From Nostoc sp. TCL240-02 (GTDB lineage: Bacteria > Cyanobacteriota > Cyanobacteriia > Cyanobacteriales > Nostocaceae): DNA of 64,000 nt. The notes under the pieces are model-generated. The model had not been told where the DNA came from. It did not search any database and saw nothing but the letters and a program-made list of their open reading frames with translations. The stretch is taken from assembly GCF_013343235.1 (NCBI RefSeq), contig NZ_CP040094.1, positions 5,699,001 to 5,763,000 on the forward strand, written 5' to 3'. Of the stretch, positions 34,902 to 43,769 are shown piece by piece (positions within the stretch are counted from its first letter, which is position 1; the number at the start of each line of letters is the position of its first letter). The position numbers were made by a program, and so were the translations under genes.

Positions 34902-34956
34902 TTTATATGGCAATATGCTTGGGTTAACGCCAAAGCCCTTCAACTGCGTTGGGCTT

Positions 34957-35060
34957 CAATACTTCTCGGTTAAGCATTTTTAATTCGGAATCGGATTTTG
35001 GGTAAAGGGTACTGGCTTTGGGTTAAAGATTTTTTCTTTCCCCTTAACCGAGAAGTATTG
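34957..35060. mobile_element. MITE-like element, copy 1 (104 bp, 18-bp TIRs, 10-bp TSD)
   Basis: Perfect 18-bp terminal inverted repeats CAATACTTCTCGGTTAAG (34957-34974) and CTTAACCGAGAAGTATTG (35043-35060) bound a 104-base element with no coding capacity. It is flanked on both sides by CGTTGGGCTT (34947-34956 and 35061-35070), a 10-base target duplication. Removing the element restores a hairpin, CAAAGCCC...GGGCTTTG. A second copy lies at 46120-46242. Confidence 0.8.
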
Positions 35061-35212
35061 CGTTGGGCTTTGTGCAACCTATCTAGCTCAGTGCAATTGC
35101 GTAACTAATTTTACAGGCGACGAAGCTAACTTGTTAAAAGTAGACTCATTTTTATATCCACACAAATTTTGCTGGATATAAAGTAAGTACCTGATTGAAA
35201 TAATCTAAAAAT

Positions 35213-35800
35213 ATGGGGCTTTTAATATTTTCTGTTGCTTTAGTTGCTATTGTTGCTCTAATTATCATTAATGCTTACAACGATTTAGTCAAGTATCGCA
35301 ACCGTTACAAAAATGCTTACTCTCAAATCGATGTTCAATTACAGCGTCGCTATGACTTAATTCCCAACTTGGTGGAAACTGCCAAAGGGTACATGAAACA
35401 TGAGCGGGAAACCTTAGAAGCAGTTATTGCGGCTCGGAATTCTGCAATTAATGCTAGCAGTCGTGCCGCACAAAATCCCGGCGATCCGCAAGCGATGCAA
35501 CAATTAGGTAATGCTGAAGGGGCACTGACGGGTGCGTTAAGTCGGTTGATGGTACTTTCAGAATCTTATCCAGAATTGAAAGCCGATCGCGCCATGACTC
35601 AGGTGATGGAAGAATTATCTTCCACTGAAAACCGGATTGCTTTTGCACGTCAGGCTTTTAATGACGCGGTGACACTTTACAACACCAAGAGCGAATCTTT
35701 CCCCAGCAATCTTGTGGCAAATACTTTTAACTTTACTGTTGCAGAATTGCTCGCCGAAGCTACTCCAGAAATGAGAAATGCTCCACGCGTGTCTTTTTAA
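35213..35800 (+). CDS. lemA: LemA family protein
   Basis: This 195-residue protein has one N-terminal membrane helix (LLIFSVALVAIVALIIINAY) followed directly by the LemA signature NDLVKYRNRYKNAYSQIDVQ, LQRRYDLIPNLVETAKGYM, HERETLEAVIAARN and a helical bundle ending at APRVSF. LemA proteins have a short outer N-terminus and a long helical inner domain; their molecular role is unclear. The stop is six bases from the M48 protease start, a linkage known in many bacteria, which suggests that the two work together at the membrane. Confidence 0.93.
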   Translation: MGLLIFSVALVAIVALIIINAYNDLVKYRNRYKNAYSQIDVQLQRRYDLIPNLVETAKGYMKHERETLEAVIAARNSAINASSRAAQNPGDPQAMQQLGNAEGALTGALSRLMVLSESYPELKADRAMTQVMEELSSTENRIAFARQAFNDAVTLYNTKSESFPSNLVANTFNFTVAELLAEATPEMRNAPRVSF

Positions 35801-35806
35801 ATATCT

Positions 35807-37738
35807 ATGAATTTCTTTGAACATCAGGATCGGGCACGCCAAAATACGCAACAATTAATTGGATTATTTTCCCTATCGATCGCAGTTATGATTATGGCGA
35901 TTTACATTGCCACTTTATTTCTGCTCCGCATGGCTCCACGTGTTTGGTGGCATCCAGGGATATTTCTCTACGTGGCTGGGATTACAATAATTGCGATCGC
36001 AGTAGGAAGTCTCTATAAAATTGCCTGTCTCCGTCAAGGAGGAAGCGTCATTGCTCAGGAGTTGGGGGGACAACTCTTACTCCCAGATACAGCAGATGAA
36101 CAAGGGCAACAACTATTAAATATAGTCGAGGAAATGGCGATCGCTTCTGGTATTTCTGTCCCGGAAGTTTATCTCATGGAAAGAGAAACTGGTATTAATG
36201 CCTTTGCTGCCGGATTTACGCCCAATGATGCTGTAATTGGTGTTACCCGTGGGACTTTACAACATCTAAACCGAGATGAGTTACAAGGAGTCATCGGCCA
36301 CGAATTCAGCCACATTCTTAATGGAGATATGCGGCTAAATTTGCGTTTAGTGGGACTCTTGCACGGGATTTTGTTCATTTATTTAACCGGAGAATTGTTG
36401 TGGCGCATTCGCGGTAGCTTCCGTTTAGGAAAGGAAGATAAGGGTTTACCCATCTGGGCTTTTGGTTTGGCACTAATGGCAATTGGCGGTATCGGATTAG
36501 TCTGCGGACGCTTGATTAAAGCCGCCGTCTCTCGCCAACGCGAATTTCTTGCCGATGCTTCGGCTGTACAGTTCACTCGCAACCCCAACGGACTTGACGG
36601 AGTCTTCCAAAAACTCCAACAGATGGATTCACGCTTGATTTCGCCTGGTGCAGAAGCCGCTAGCCACATGTTTTTTGGCAATGCACTCAACCCCTCTTTC
36701 TGGGACAATATGTTTTCTACTCACCCACCTCTGGCAGAACGTATCCGTCGCGTTGGGGGTTTGAATGTCAGCAATTTGGCAGCAATGCCATCTCGCAATC
36801 AAATGCGTTTCCCTTCCCAAGAATCTCTAACAATGGGCTTTGCTGGTAGTTCCAACGCCACACCAGAACAGGTTGTCAACCAAGTTGGAAGCGTTACCCC
36901 AGAGCATTTTACCCATGCTCAAGCGCTGTTATCGCAGTTACCAGAATCCCTACGCTTGGGTGTGCGAGAGCAGGAAAGTGCAATGGCGATCGCTTTTGCG
37001 CTAGCGTTAGATACAGAAAATATCGAGATCCAAGAACGTCAGATTGCTTGGTTACGCGAGGTACAGCCTGCTGAGTTGGTAGACAAAACTCTAGAATTGA
37101 GTAATGAAATTAGCCAGTTAGATGCCAAAATTCGCTTACCACTTGTGGATTTGGCAGTACCCGTATTGCGCCAAAATTCTGCCAAAGAATGCCAAAGACT
37201 ATGCAAATGTGTCCACGGTTTAGCTGTAGCCACCGGAAGTTTATCACTGTGGCATTTTGTGTTGCAGTTAATACTGTGGCATCGCCTCCAACCTAGTATA
37301 AATCCTGCATCTACAACAACAATAGAATACACCTCCATAGAACAGATTTGGCCAGATAGTCTGTTAGTACTGTCCGTAATTGCCCGCGTTGGACACTCTC
37401 AACCCGATGCGTCCACAGAAGACATCGCCTATGCTTTTCGTTCTGGAGTTTTTCGGCTTCCAAAAGCCGCAGAACAAGAAAAACCAGACACGCCACCAAG
37501 CTGTAATTTCACTGAACTTAAGAAAAGTATTGAATGCCTCCGCCTTGCCAGTCCCAAACTCAAGCAAGCTATTGTAGATGCCTGCGCTCACACGGTACTA
37601 TTAGATAACAAAGTTACACAGTCAGAAGCAGACTTACTAAGAGCGATCGCTATGACGCTAGACTGTCCCATCCCTCCATTTTTAGACCCTCAGCGCGGCA
37701 TTTCAAAACAGAAACAATCTTCTCCGAAGGGAAGTTAA
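35807..37738 (+). CDS. M48 (HtpX-like) membrane metalloprotease with C-terminal extension
   Basis: This codes for 643 residues. Two N-terminal helices (about 22-75) precede the M48 catalytic domain, with H165-E-F-S-H169 in VIGHEFSHILNGD and the third-ligand region REFLADASAVQF; further helices lie between them. ERIRRVGG marks the end of the protease domain. The remaining 330 residues are soluble and helical; the last part (DACAHTVLLDNKVTQSEADL then LRAIAMTLDCPIPPFL) resembles a TerB/tellurite-resistance-like fold. Family members degrade damaged membrane proteins. Tight linkage to lemA and a terminator directly after the gene define a two-gene operon. Confidence 0.88.
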   Translation: MNFFEHQDRARQNTQQLIGLFSLSIAVMIMAIYIATLFLLRMAPRVWWHPGIFLYVAGITIIAIAVGSLYKIACLRQGGSVIAQELGGQLLLPDTADEQGQQLLNIVEEMAIASGISVPEVYLMERETGINAFAAGFTPNDAVIGVTRGTLQHLNRDELQGVIGHEFSHILNGDMRLNLRLVGLLHGILFIYLTGELLWRIRGSFRLGKEDKGLPIWAFGLALMAIGGIGLVCGRLIKAAVSRQREFLADASAVQFTRNPNGLDGVFQKLQQMDSRLISPGAEAASHMFFGNALNPSFWDNMFSTHPPLAERIRRVGGLNVSNLAAMPSRNQMRFPSQESLTMGFAGSSNATPEQVVNQVGSVTPEHFTHAQALLSQLPESLRLGVREQESAMAIAFALALDTENIEIQERQIAWLREVQPAELVDKTLELSNEISQLDAKIRLPLVDLAVPVLRQNSAKECQRLCKCVHGLAVATGSLSLWHFVLQLILWHRLQPSINPASTTTIEYTSIEQIWPDSLLVLSVIARVGHSQPDASTEDIAYAFRSGVFRLPKAAEQEKPDTPPSCNFTELKKSIECLRLASPKLKQAIVDACAHTVLLDNKVTQSEADLLRAIAMTLDCPIPPFLDPQRGISKQKQSSPKGS

Positions 37739-37776
37739 TGTAACGAGTGAGACACAATTATTTATAACTAAACAAT

Positions 37777-37798
37777 AAAGTCCGTTTTTGCGGACTTT
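37777..37798 (+). terminator. Rho-independent terminator of the lemA-M48 operon
   Basis: AAAGTCCG (37777-37784) and CGGACTTT (37791-37798) form an 8-bp stem with loop TTTTTG, followed by TCTATTATTCTTTTTT. The rest of the 37739-38129 spacer holds an SDR-type word (CTCTACGAGACGCTGC, 37919-37934) and no gene. Confidence 0.85.
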
Positions 37799-38129
37799 TC
37801 TATTATTCTTTTTTATAGCTAGAAATAGCTGTTCGACAGGAAAATAACGCGTTGCATTATCATTACATTTACAAGCAATTGATTTATTTTCGATTTCGTT
37901 TTTTTTCTTGGCGTTCTTCTCTACGAGACGCTGCACGTTGGTGGTTCGTTCATTTTGACAACTCAAATAGGATTGCTATCTGGGCAAAAGAGTATCATAT
38001 TGTACAAAAAGTCTTGGCATTGCCTAGAAGTATTAACTTGCTTAAAAAAGTTTAGACAAAATGCCAGCATTCTATAAATTTGATTGCTATATTAGATTAA
38101 ATAACTATTCTGGCAAGGATTAAAAAACT

Positions 38130-38849
38130 GTGCGGGATGATTTACAGGGCTTGGAAATTAGTCAGGATGAACTGCAAAAGCTGACTAATTTACCTGTCAA
38201 TGATCAACTTTTAATCATTACAAATCCTCTCAAAAATTTTGCAAAACTATACATCCAAAAAATTAAAAGTTCGGAAGGAGCTACTGTAGTTTTTATTGGG
38301 TTTGCTACATTTGTTTTTGGCTATCTTTTATTTGATATAATTCTAAAAATATTTGTATCATGGATAGTAATTCCATCCTGGATAGTGTTAATTATATTAG
38401 GTCTTTGGGTTGGCGGTTTTACGCAAACCATCTTATATTTAATATGGAAAAAGAGAAGTAAAATTGTCAAGCACAACATGACAAATTCTCTCCAAATCCT
38501 GCTAAACGATGTTGAAAGATATAATACTGTAATTAGAGCAATACATATTAATGACCAAATAGAAGAAGCTGGTAATCCAGAAGTGCTGATAAAAGAAAGA
38601 GAGAGTGTTCTCGCAGCGCTTAATCTCACCAAAGCTGATTTAGTTCGCGCTTTGAAGACAGAAAGAATTTTGAGAGAAAATAAGAGCTTTATCCTTAGTA
38701 ATACAGAACTATTCGTCAACAATTTAGCAACTTTAACAGCCATGCAAGTAAATGAACAGGCTACTGAGCATGGAAGGTTGCTCAATGAAGCATTACAGAT
38801 TGCATTAGATGTGCAACACGAAATGAAACGATTACAGACTCAGGGTTAA
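38130..38849 (+). CDS. Two-helix membrane protein, unknown function
   Basis: This codes for 239 residues from a GTG, with AAGGA about ten bases upstream. After 48 polar residues come two membrane helices (VVFIGFATFVFGYLLFDIIL and IVLIILGLWVGGFTQTILYL), a basic turn (KKRSKIVKH) and about 130 residues of charged helix with coiled-coil character. The basic turn suggests that the long C-terminal part is cytoplasmic. No family is recognised. Confidence 0.65.
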   Translation: MRDDLQGLEISQDELQKLTNLPVNDQLLIITNPLKNFAKLYIQKIKSSEGATVVFIGFATFVFGYLLFDIILKIFVSWIVIPSWIVLIILGLWVGGFTQTILYLIWKKRSKIVKHNMTNSLQILLNDVERYNTVIRAIHINDQIEEAGNPEVLIKERESVLAALNLTKADLVRALKTERILRENKSFILSNTELFVNNLATLTAMQVNEQATEHGRLLNEALQIALDVQHEMKRLQTQG

Positions 38850-39077
38850 AAGATTCGTTCGTGAGCAGTATGTCGCATACAAGACTCAGTAACGTAATTC
38901 GTAATCGAAAAATAGGTCAGACTAAGAAACCTCTTCTGATAGCCCAGTTATGGCTAGAGATTTAGACTTCAACTGTAACGTAATTACCAATTGTTCGTAG
39001 CTTTTTTCATAATCCTTTCCACGATAGCGATCCCCGGTCTAACATAAAGAATATCAAGAAAGCGATCGCTTATCGGC

Positions 39078-39845
39078 ATGGACTGGAAAGAAGTCAGAGG
39101 TAACTGGGTAATCATTCCCCGAAATCCCATAGGTATCATCCATTTTTTAGGAGGTGCATTTGTCGCCACTGCACCACACATCACTTATCGCTGGTTACTC
39201 GAACAAATGGCAAGTAAAGGCTATGTTGTAATTGCTACGCCTTTTGTCAATACATTGGATCATACAGCGATCGCAAAATCCGTGCTGTTAAACTTTGACC
39301 GCACCCTGGAACGATTACATGATTCTGGAGCATTACGCAAGCTTTACTTCCCCATCTATGGTCTTGGACACAGTATGGGCTGTAAACTTCACTTGCTAAT
39401 TGGTAGCCTCTTTAAAGTAGAACGTGCAGGCAATATTTTAATATCCTTCAACAACTACGCTGCCAAAGAAGCTATTCCCCTAGTAGAACAGTTCAATTCT
39501 ACTTTGAAAATCGAGTTTACTCCCTCACCGTTGGAAACTAACAAGCTTGTCCAAGAGCGTTACACTATCCGACGTAATTTATTAATAAAGTTTAGTAATG
39601 ACACCATTGACCAATCAACAGCTTTAACCAAAATATTACAAGGACGCTTTGATGACATGGTGACAGCACAAACGTTACCAGGAAATCATACAACGCCTTT
39701 AGGTCAAGATATTAAATGGCAAACTGGAACGTCTTTTACCCCCTTTGATGCATTAGGTCAATGGTTAAAGCAAGAAGCATACCGCGATTTGAACCAGCTA
39801 AGAAGTTCTATCCTGTTGTGGATGAATCCTCTTGCACCTCCATAA
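39078..39845 (+). CDS. DUF1350 alpha/beta-hydrolase-like protein
   Basis: This 255-residue protein has the DUF1350 signature: IIHFLGGAFVATAPHITYRW, then ASKGYVVIATPFVNTLDHTA and YGLGHSMGCKLHLLI. GHSMG with S99 is a nucleophile elbow of the alpha/beta hydrolase fold. DHTAIA and LPGNHTTPLG may provide acidic and His residues. The family is widespread in cyanobacteria and plants, without a proven substrate. It is transcribed away from a 228-base spacer. Confidence 0.85.
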   Translation: MDWKEVRGNWVIIPRNPIGIIHFLGGAFVATAPHITYRWLLEQMASKGYVVIATPFVNTLDHTAIAKSVLLNFDRTLERLHDSGALRKLYFPIYGLGHSMGCKLHLLIGSLFKVERAGNILISFNNYAAKEAIPLVEQFNSTLKIEFTPSPLETNKLVQERYTIRRNLLIKFSNDTIDQSTALTKILQGRFDDMVTAQTLPGNHTTPLGQDIKWQTGTSFTPFDALGQWLKQEAYRDLNQLRSSILLWMNPLAPP

Positions 39846-40249
39846 TGTTTTATGACTGTCAAAAAGTCATAAATTCGACTGGGAAATATATAAAAATTCC
39901 AGCTACATTAACTAATGTAAGAATATTGACATTAGTTAATAGTAAGGGTATTCAGCTTTTTATTATTTACTAGAGGTTATGGGAAAAAATAGGGTTAAAA
40001 CCCTTACAGCAAACTTGAATTATTTACGCTGTCTTACTTATTAATACAGAAATACAGCAGGTTGCAAGTAAGTACATAATTTAAGAATAAAAAATTAGAT
40101 ATAAAGAGCTTCTGCCTTCTACATTAAAACCCGTAGCTTTGTACTTCATGAAAAATAAAACTGTTTTTGTACTAATTAATTAACTCACATTATATTTTGA
40201 TTTTCTATCTTTGCTGCAAATTATTAATGAGTTTTTCTTAGAAATTCCT
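39846..40249. repeat. Spacer with diverged dispersed repeat
   Basis: No gene is seen. Bases about 40058-40150 (CAGGTTGCAAGTAAGTACATAAT ends, then TTAGATATAAAGAGC and CCCGTAGCTTTGTA) resemble the sequence at 46013-46085 and part of that at 12529-12590. A 14-base palindrome ACATTAACTAATGT occurs near 39903. Confidence 0.45.
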
Positions 40250-41386
40250 ATGTTTCAAATCCTAATAATTGATGATGATTATTCCATAAAAATATTTTTG
40301 AAAAGGATGTTGGAAAAACAGGGTTATGAAGTAGTTACTGCCAGTAGTGGCGAGGAAGGAATAGAAAAAGCGCTAGCTTGCCATCCAGCACTAATTATTT
40401 GTGATTGGATTATGCCCGGGTTGACTGGTCTGGAAGTCTGCCACCGTATTAAGACAGATCCCAAATTTTTTACCACATTCTTTATTTTATTAACATCCTT
40501 AGATTCAGTTGCCGATTGCGTCAAAGGGCTAGATGCTGGTGCTGATGATTTTATTTCCAAACCTATCGAGCATAATGAATTACAAGCGCGGGTAAGAGCA
40601 GGATTACGCCTGCATCAGTTGAGTAGAGATTTGCAGGCTCAAAAGTTGCTTTTAGAATCAGAAATGTCAGAAGCAGCAGAATATGTGCGATCACTGCTGC
40701 CTTTTCCTATGACTGAACCTTTCAATATAAATTTCCGATTCATTCCCTCGCGGCAACTTGGTGGTGACTGTTTTGATTACTATTGGCTTGATGACGATTA
40801 TCTGGCAATTTATTTACTCGATACTGCGGGACATGGACTCAAAGCTACTCTTCCGTCAGTTTCAGTGCTGAATCTACTGCGTTCTCGTGCGCTCAAAAGT
40901 TTAAATTACTATCAACCTAGTGATGTGTTGAAGGCTTTGAATGATACCTTCCAGATGAATTATCAAAATGACAAATACTTTACGATTTGGTACGGAGTTT
41001 ACAATCGAATTAACCGCCAATTAGTTTATTCTAGTGCAGGTCATCCGCCAGCAGTTTTAATAACTGGTTTATCCCCAAGAAAGTCTGATGTTAAACTCTT
41101 GAAAACCCCCGGTATGCCAGTCGGAATGTTTCCAGAAGCAAAATATGTTGATGGGGTTTACAATATTGAAAAATTCAGTAGCCTTTACATTTTTAGTGAT
41201 GGCGCTTATGAAATCACTAAATCAGATGGCACTCTTTGGAGTTTGGATGCTTTTATTCAGCTACTAGTTAGCTTACAAAATTCTGTTGATTGCCAACTCG
41301 ATCACGTACTGAGTTATTTAATCGCTCTGAACTCCAAAGATGCTTTTGATGATGATTTATCTATTTTGCAAATTAAGTTTGATTAA
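40250..41386 (+). CDS. Response regulator with PP2C (RsbU/SpoIIE-type) phosphatase output
   Basis: This codes for 378 residues from ATG 40250; an upstream TTG would add 13. The receiver domain is complete: DDD at 8-10, phospho-acceptor D52 in ICDWIMPG, T in LLTS, K in ISKPIEH. A short coiled coil leads to a PP2C domain with metal motifs GGDCFDYYWLDDDY, LLDTAGHGLKA, YSSAGHPPAVL, FSDGAYE and DDDLSILQI. Such proteins dephosphorylate STAS-type anti-sigma antagonists when phosphorylated. A STAS gene converges on it, with no base between the two stop codons, which makes a partner-switching pair likely. Confidence 0.92.
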   Translation: MFQILIIDDDYSIKIFLKRMLEKQGYEVVTASSGEEGIEKALACHPALIICDWIMPGLTGLEVCHRIKTDPKFFTTFFILLTSLDSVADCVKGLDAGADDFISKPIEHNELQARVRAGLRLHQLSRDLQAQKLLLESEMSEAAEYVRSLLPFPMTEPFNINFRFIPSRQLGGDCFDYYWLDDDYLAIYLLDTAGHGLKATLPSVSVLNLLRSRALKSLNYYQPSDVLKALNDTFQMNYQNDKYFTIWYGVYNRINRQLVYSSAGHPPAVLITGLSPRKSDVKLLKTPGMPVGMFPEAKYVDGVYNIEKFSSLYIFSDGAYEITKSDGTLWSLDAFIQLLVSLQNSVDCQLDHVLSYLIALNSKDAFDDDLSILQIKFD

Positions 41387-41713
41387 TTACGTATTGGGTA
41401 CTAAAACCTGATTAAATGCGTCTTGGCTAGGGAATATTTCAAATACTTTATCCATATTAGTAAGTTCAAATAATATCCTTACTTGCTCATTAATTGAGCA
41501 GAGAACAAGCTTAGTATCTGCTGCCCGTAAGGTTTTAAAAGCTAACACTAAAGCTCCTAAACCTGAACTATCCATAAATATTACATCTTTAAAATCTACT
41601 AACACAATTTTCGCACCACTTTCTAAAATATCAGTGATATTTTGTCGAAATTCTTGTGAAGTTGTAGCATTCAAATTACCACTGAGCTTAATAACTTTTA
41701 CTTGTTCTCTCAT
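41387..41713 (-). CDS. STAS-domain anti-sigma factor antagonist
   Basis: This 108-residue single STAS domain reads VIKLSGNLNATTSQEFRQNI, then IVLVDFKDVIFMDSSGLGAL. The DSSGLG loop holds the serine that is phosphorylated by anti-sigma kinases and dephosphorylated by PP2C enzymes. The length is standard for SpoIIAA/RsbV proteins. Its stop codon directly abuts that of the PP2C response regulator on the other strand. The kinase partner is not in this window. Confidence 0.93.
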   Translation of the reverse strand: MREQVKVIKLSGNLNATTSQEFRQNITDILESGAKIVLVDFKDVIFMDSSGLGALVLAFKTLRAADTKLVLCSINEQVRILFELTNMDKVFEIFPSQDAFNQVLVPNT

Positions 41714-42402
41714 AATTATGTCACGCTTATTTGTGTAAATGATGCTCTGATACCACTATTTTCGCTATTATATACCCATCATGGAACATTTAAAAATGCT
41801 TTCAAAATTAAATCTAACATTAAAAATTGAGTAATAATTGAGAATTAATCTGTATCGATGAAGATTCATTATAAATATTTAAATATGATATTTTTGTAAT
41901 TATAAAAAAACATACTAGCTTAATTAAGTAGATTTTTCCTACTACGAACAGACTAACTATAAATAACAATATTGGTAAGCTAACATGATAAAACCCATGT
42001 ATGTTTAGTTGTGTAAAAACATTTGAATAACCAATTTCCAAGCTGTTCGCTGATTTTATGTTTGATCACAGATGTTGATTTTTAACGCCAACTTACTTCC
42101 ATCTCATTGATGTAGCTATCTACTGATCTACAAGCTGAAGTTATGACTTTTCAGATTATTTCCTAAATATTTTTTTATTTATGTCCGATTACTTACATTA
42201 TGGAAATAATTTATCTCTGGAATGCCGCTCTAGAGCTAAAAATTTCGGTTTCAACAGCGCCAAGTAAGCTTAAACCTACACCAACGCTTTAACAGAACTT
42301 CTCAGAGGCGATCGCATCTACAATTTTAGTATTCCCAATATCTGTCATTTTTCAACAGACAGCATAAAAAGTAAAGAATTATGAATTTATAACTCCTAAC
42401 CC
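41714..42402. other. Long AT-rich spacer, no supported gene
   Basis: This 689-base spacer is very AT-rich in its first half. A 73-codon minus-strand frame at 41820-42041 has low-complexity hydrophobic content and no ribosome site, and is not accepted. Near 42380-42412 the CCTAACTCC heptamer repeats begin. Confidence 0.5.
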
Positions 42403-43056
42403 CTAACTTCCTAAAACAGGACTGACTTTAGCTCTGTAAAGCAGCTTCTCACCTTGAAGATAGCCAGTGTAGCGCACCTTGACTATTTCTGCAGGTAATG
42501 AAGTTCCCTCCATCAGTTGGTGTAGTTGAGGGTTATAAGGTAATTCTGCTCCCACTGGTGCGATCGCTTCCACTCCCCACGCCTGTAAAAGCTTTTCCAG
42601 AGGTTTCTGCACTAACGGTACTATTTTCACTGCTGCTAGCTGTGGATTCTCTTGGGCTTTCTGTGCTGCTGTTGGCCATTGCAATAATAAAGACTCCAGC
42701 AGTTGTAAAGTTGACTGCTGGAGTTCTTGTAGTAATATCTCTCGCTGCTGTTCTAGTTGAAACTGCGATCGCTGATACTCTTTTCTTAAATCTGTAATTT
42801 CTTGTAACAATTCCTGATTGTGCGGTGCTTTCTCTTGTAATAACTCTACGGTTGAAAAAGTTGCGATTAATTCATTCAAAGGCATCTGTAGCACTGGTGA
42901 CAGCTTCAGCAGCACATCTACCCGCATTTGCTCTAGCTTTCCTTGGCGTAACCGCAAAAGTTGCCGTTCTGAAACACCAGCAGCTCGACTCAGCGCTTTA
43001 AAACTAGAAATACCCACCTGTTGCATTAAATCTTGCAACAGGTGGGTATTGGGCAT
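42403..43056 (-). CDS. GrpE-domain protein with N-terminal HTH
   Basis: An XRE-like helix-turn-helix (ISSFKALSRAAGVSERQLLR, about residues 11-30) is followed by a coiled coil (ELLQEITDLRKEYQRSQF) and a GrpE-like beta domain (EGTSLPAEIVKVRYTGYL, GEKLLYRAKVSPV). Related cyanobacterial proteins are annotated as GrpE nucleotide exchange factors, but the HTH suggests DNA binding, so the true role is uncertain. The frame extends to 43122 through the GGGCATTGGG repeat. ATG 43056 is chosen as a compromise, and TTG/ATG codons further in are possible. A 15-bp hairpin covers codons just after this start. Confidence 0.7.
   Translation of the reverse strand: MPNTHLLQDLMQQVGISSFKALSRAAGVSERQLLRLRQGKLEQMRVDVLLKLSPVLQMPLNELIATFSTVELLQEKAPHNQELLQEITDLRKEYQRSQFQLEQQREILLQELQQSTLQLLESLLLQWPTAAQKAQENPQLAAVKIVPLVQKPLEKLLQAWGVEAIAPVGAELPYNPQLHQLMEGTSLPAEIVKVRYTGYLQGEKLLYRAKVSPVLGS
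43011..43048. repeat. Perfect 15-bp hairpin at the 5' end of the GrpE-like gene
   Basis: TACCCACCTGTTGCA (43011-43025) is the exact reverse complement of TGCAACAGGTGGGTA (43034-43048), with loop TTAAATCT. It lies within the first codons, so it would form in the mRNA close to any of the possible start codons. Confidence 0.75.
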
Positions 43057-43070
43057 TGGGCATTGGGTAT

Positions 43071-43123
43071 TGGGCATCCCTTCGGCTCCGCTCAGGGCAG
43101 GTGGGCATTGGGCATTGGGCATG
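43071..43123 (+). repeat. 53-bp direct repeat flanking dps, copy A
   Basis: TGGGCATCCCTTCGGCTCCG and following bases, ending in GGGCATTGGGCATTGGGCATG, match copy B at 43717-43769 with two differences. The core CTTCGGCTCCGCTCAGGGCA is an SDR-type word common in Nostoc spacers. Confidence 0.75.
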
Positions 43124-43182
43124 GGTATTGGTGATTAAGTTTTTTCTCAATTCCCAATGCCCTATTCTCTATTCCCTAATTC

Positions 43183-43674
43183 CTATTCTTCCAGTAAACT
43201 TCTCAACATCCAAGCGGTTTTTTCGTGTACTTGCATCCGTTGAGTTAATAAATCGGCGGTAGGTTCGTCATTAACTTCCTCTATCACTGGGAAAATAGAC
43301 CGTGCAGTTCTGACTACGGCTTCTTGTCCTTCTACTAATAAGCGGATCATCTCAACAGCTTTAGGAACCCCAGGAGTTTCTGGAATCGAACTCAGTTTGG
43401 CATATTCGCTGTAGGTTCCCGGTGCGGGATAGCCAAGCGCTCTAATTCTCTCAGCGATTAAATCAACTGCTAAGGCTAATTCTGTATACTGGGTTTCAAA
43501 CATCAAATGTAAGGTTTGGAACATCGGCCCCGTTACATTCCAATGGAAGTTATGAGTTTTCAGATAAAGTGTATAAGTGTCAGCCAACAGACGAGATAAA
43601 CCCTCGGCAATTTTAGCCCTACTCGCCTCGTCAATGCCGATATTTACATTTTTGACTGTTACTTTTGATGACAT
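43183..43674 (-). CDS. dps: Dps family DNA-protection/ferritin-like protein
   Basis: This 163-residue protein has the Dps signature [17 protein letters not shown], then [20 protein letters not shown] and ERIRALG. The His residues of THNFHW together with the downstream Glu/Asp set form the ferroxidase site between subunits. Dps forms dodecamers that oxidise and store iron and protect DNA in stress. Cyanobacteria usually have several paralogues, and which one this is cannot be told. The gene is bracketed by a 53-bp direct repeat. Confidence 0.93.
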   Translation of the reverse strand: MSSKVTVKNVNIGIDEASRAKIAEGLSRLLADTYTLYLKTHNFHWNVTGPMFQTLHLMFETQYTELALAVDLIAERIRALGYPAPGTYSEYAKLSSIPETPGVPKAVEMIRLLVEGQEAVVRTARSIFPVIEEVNDEPTADLLTQRMQVHEKTAWMLRSLLEE

Positions 43675-43716
43675 AATTTTCTCCTAATTAGGTTATATGT
43701 AATTGGGATTGGGAAT

Positions 43717-43769
43717 TGGGCATTCCTTCGGCTCCGCTCAGGGCAAGTGGGCATTGGGCATTGGGCATG
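43717..43769 (+). repeat. 53-bp direct repeat flanking dps, copy B
   Basis: Same orientation as copy A at 43071-43123, with 51 of 53 bases identical. Recombination between the copies would remove dps. Confidence 0.75.

Noticed and set aside
37852..38055. Frame encoding SWRSSLRDAARWW
   Set aside because: It is the translation of a dispersed SDR repeat within a spacer and lacks a start context.
41820..42041. 73-codon minus-strand frame in the AT-rich spacer
   Set aside because: Low-complexity hydrophobic composition of AT-rich DNA, no ribosome binding site and no recognisable motif.
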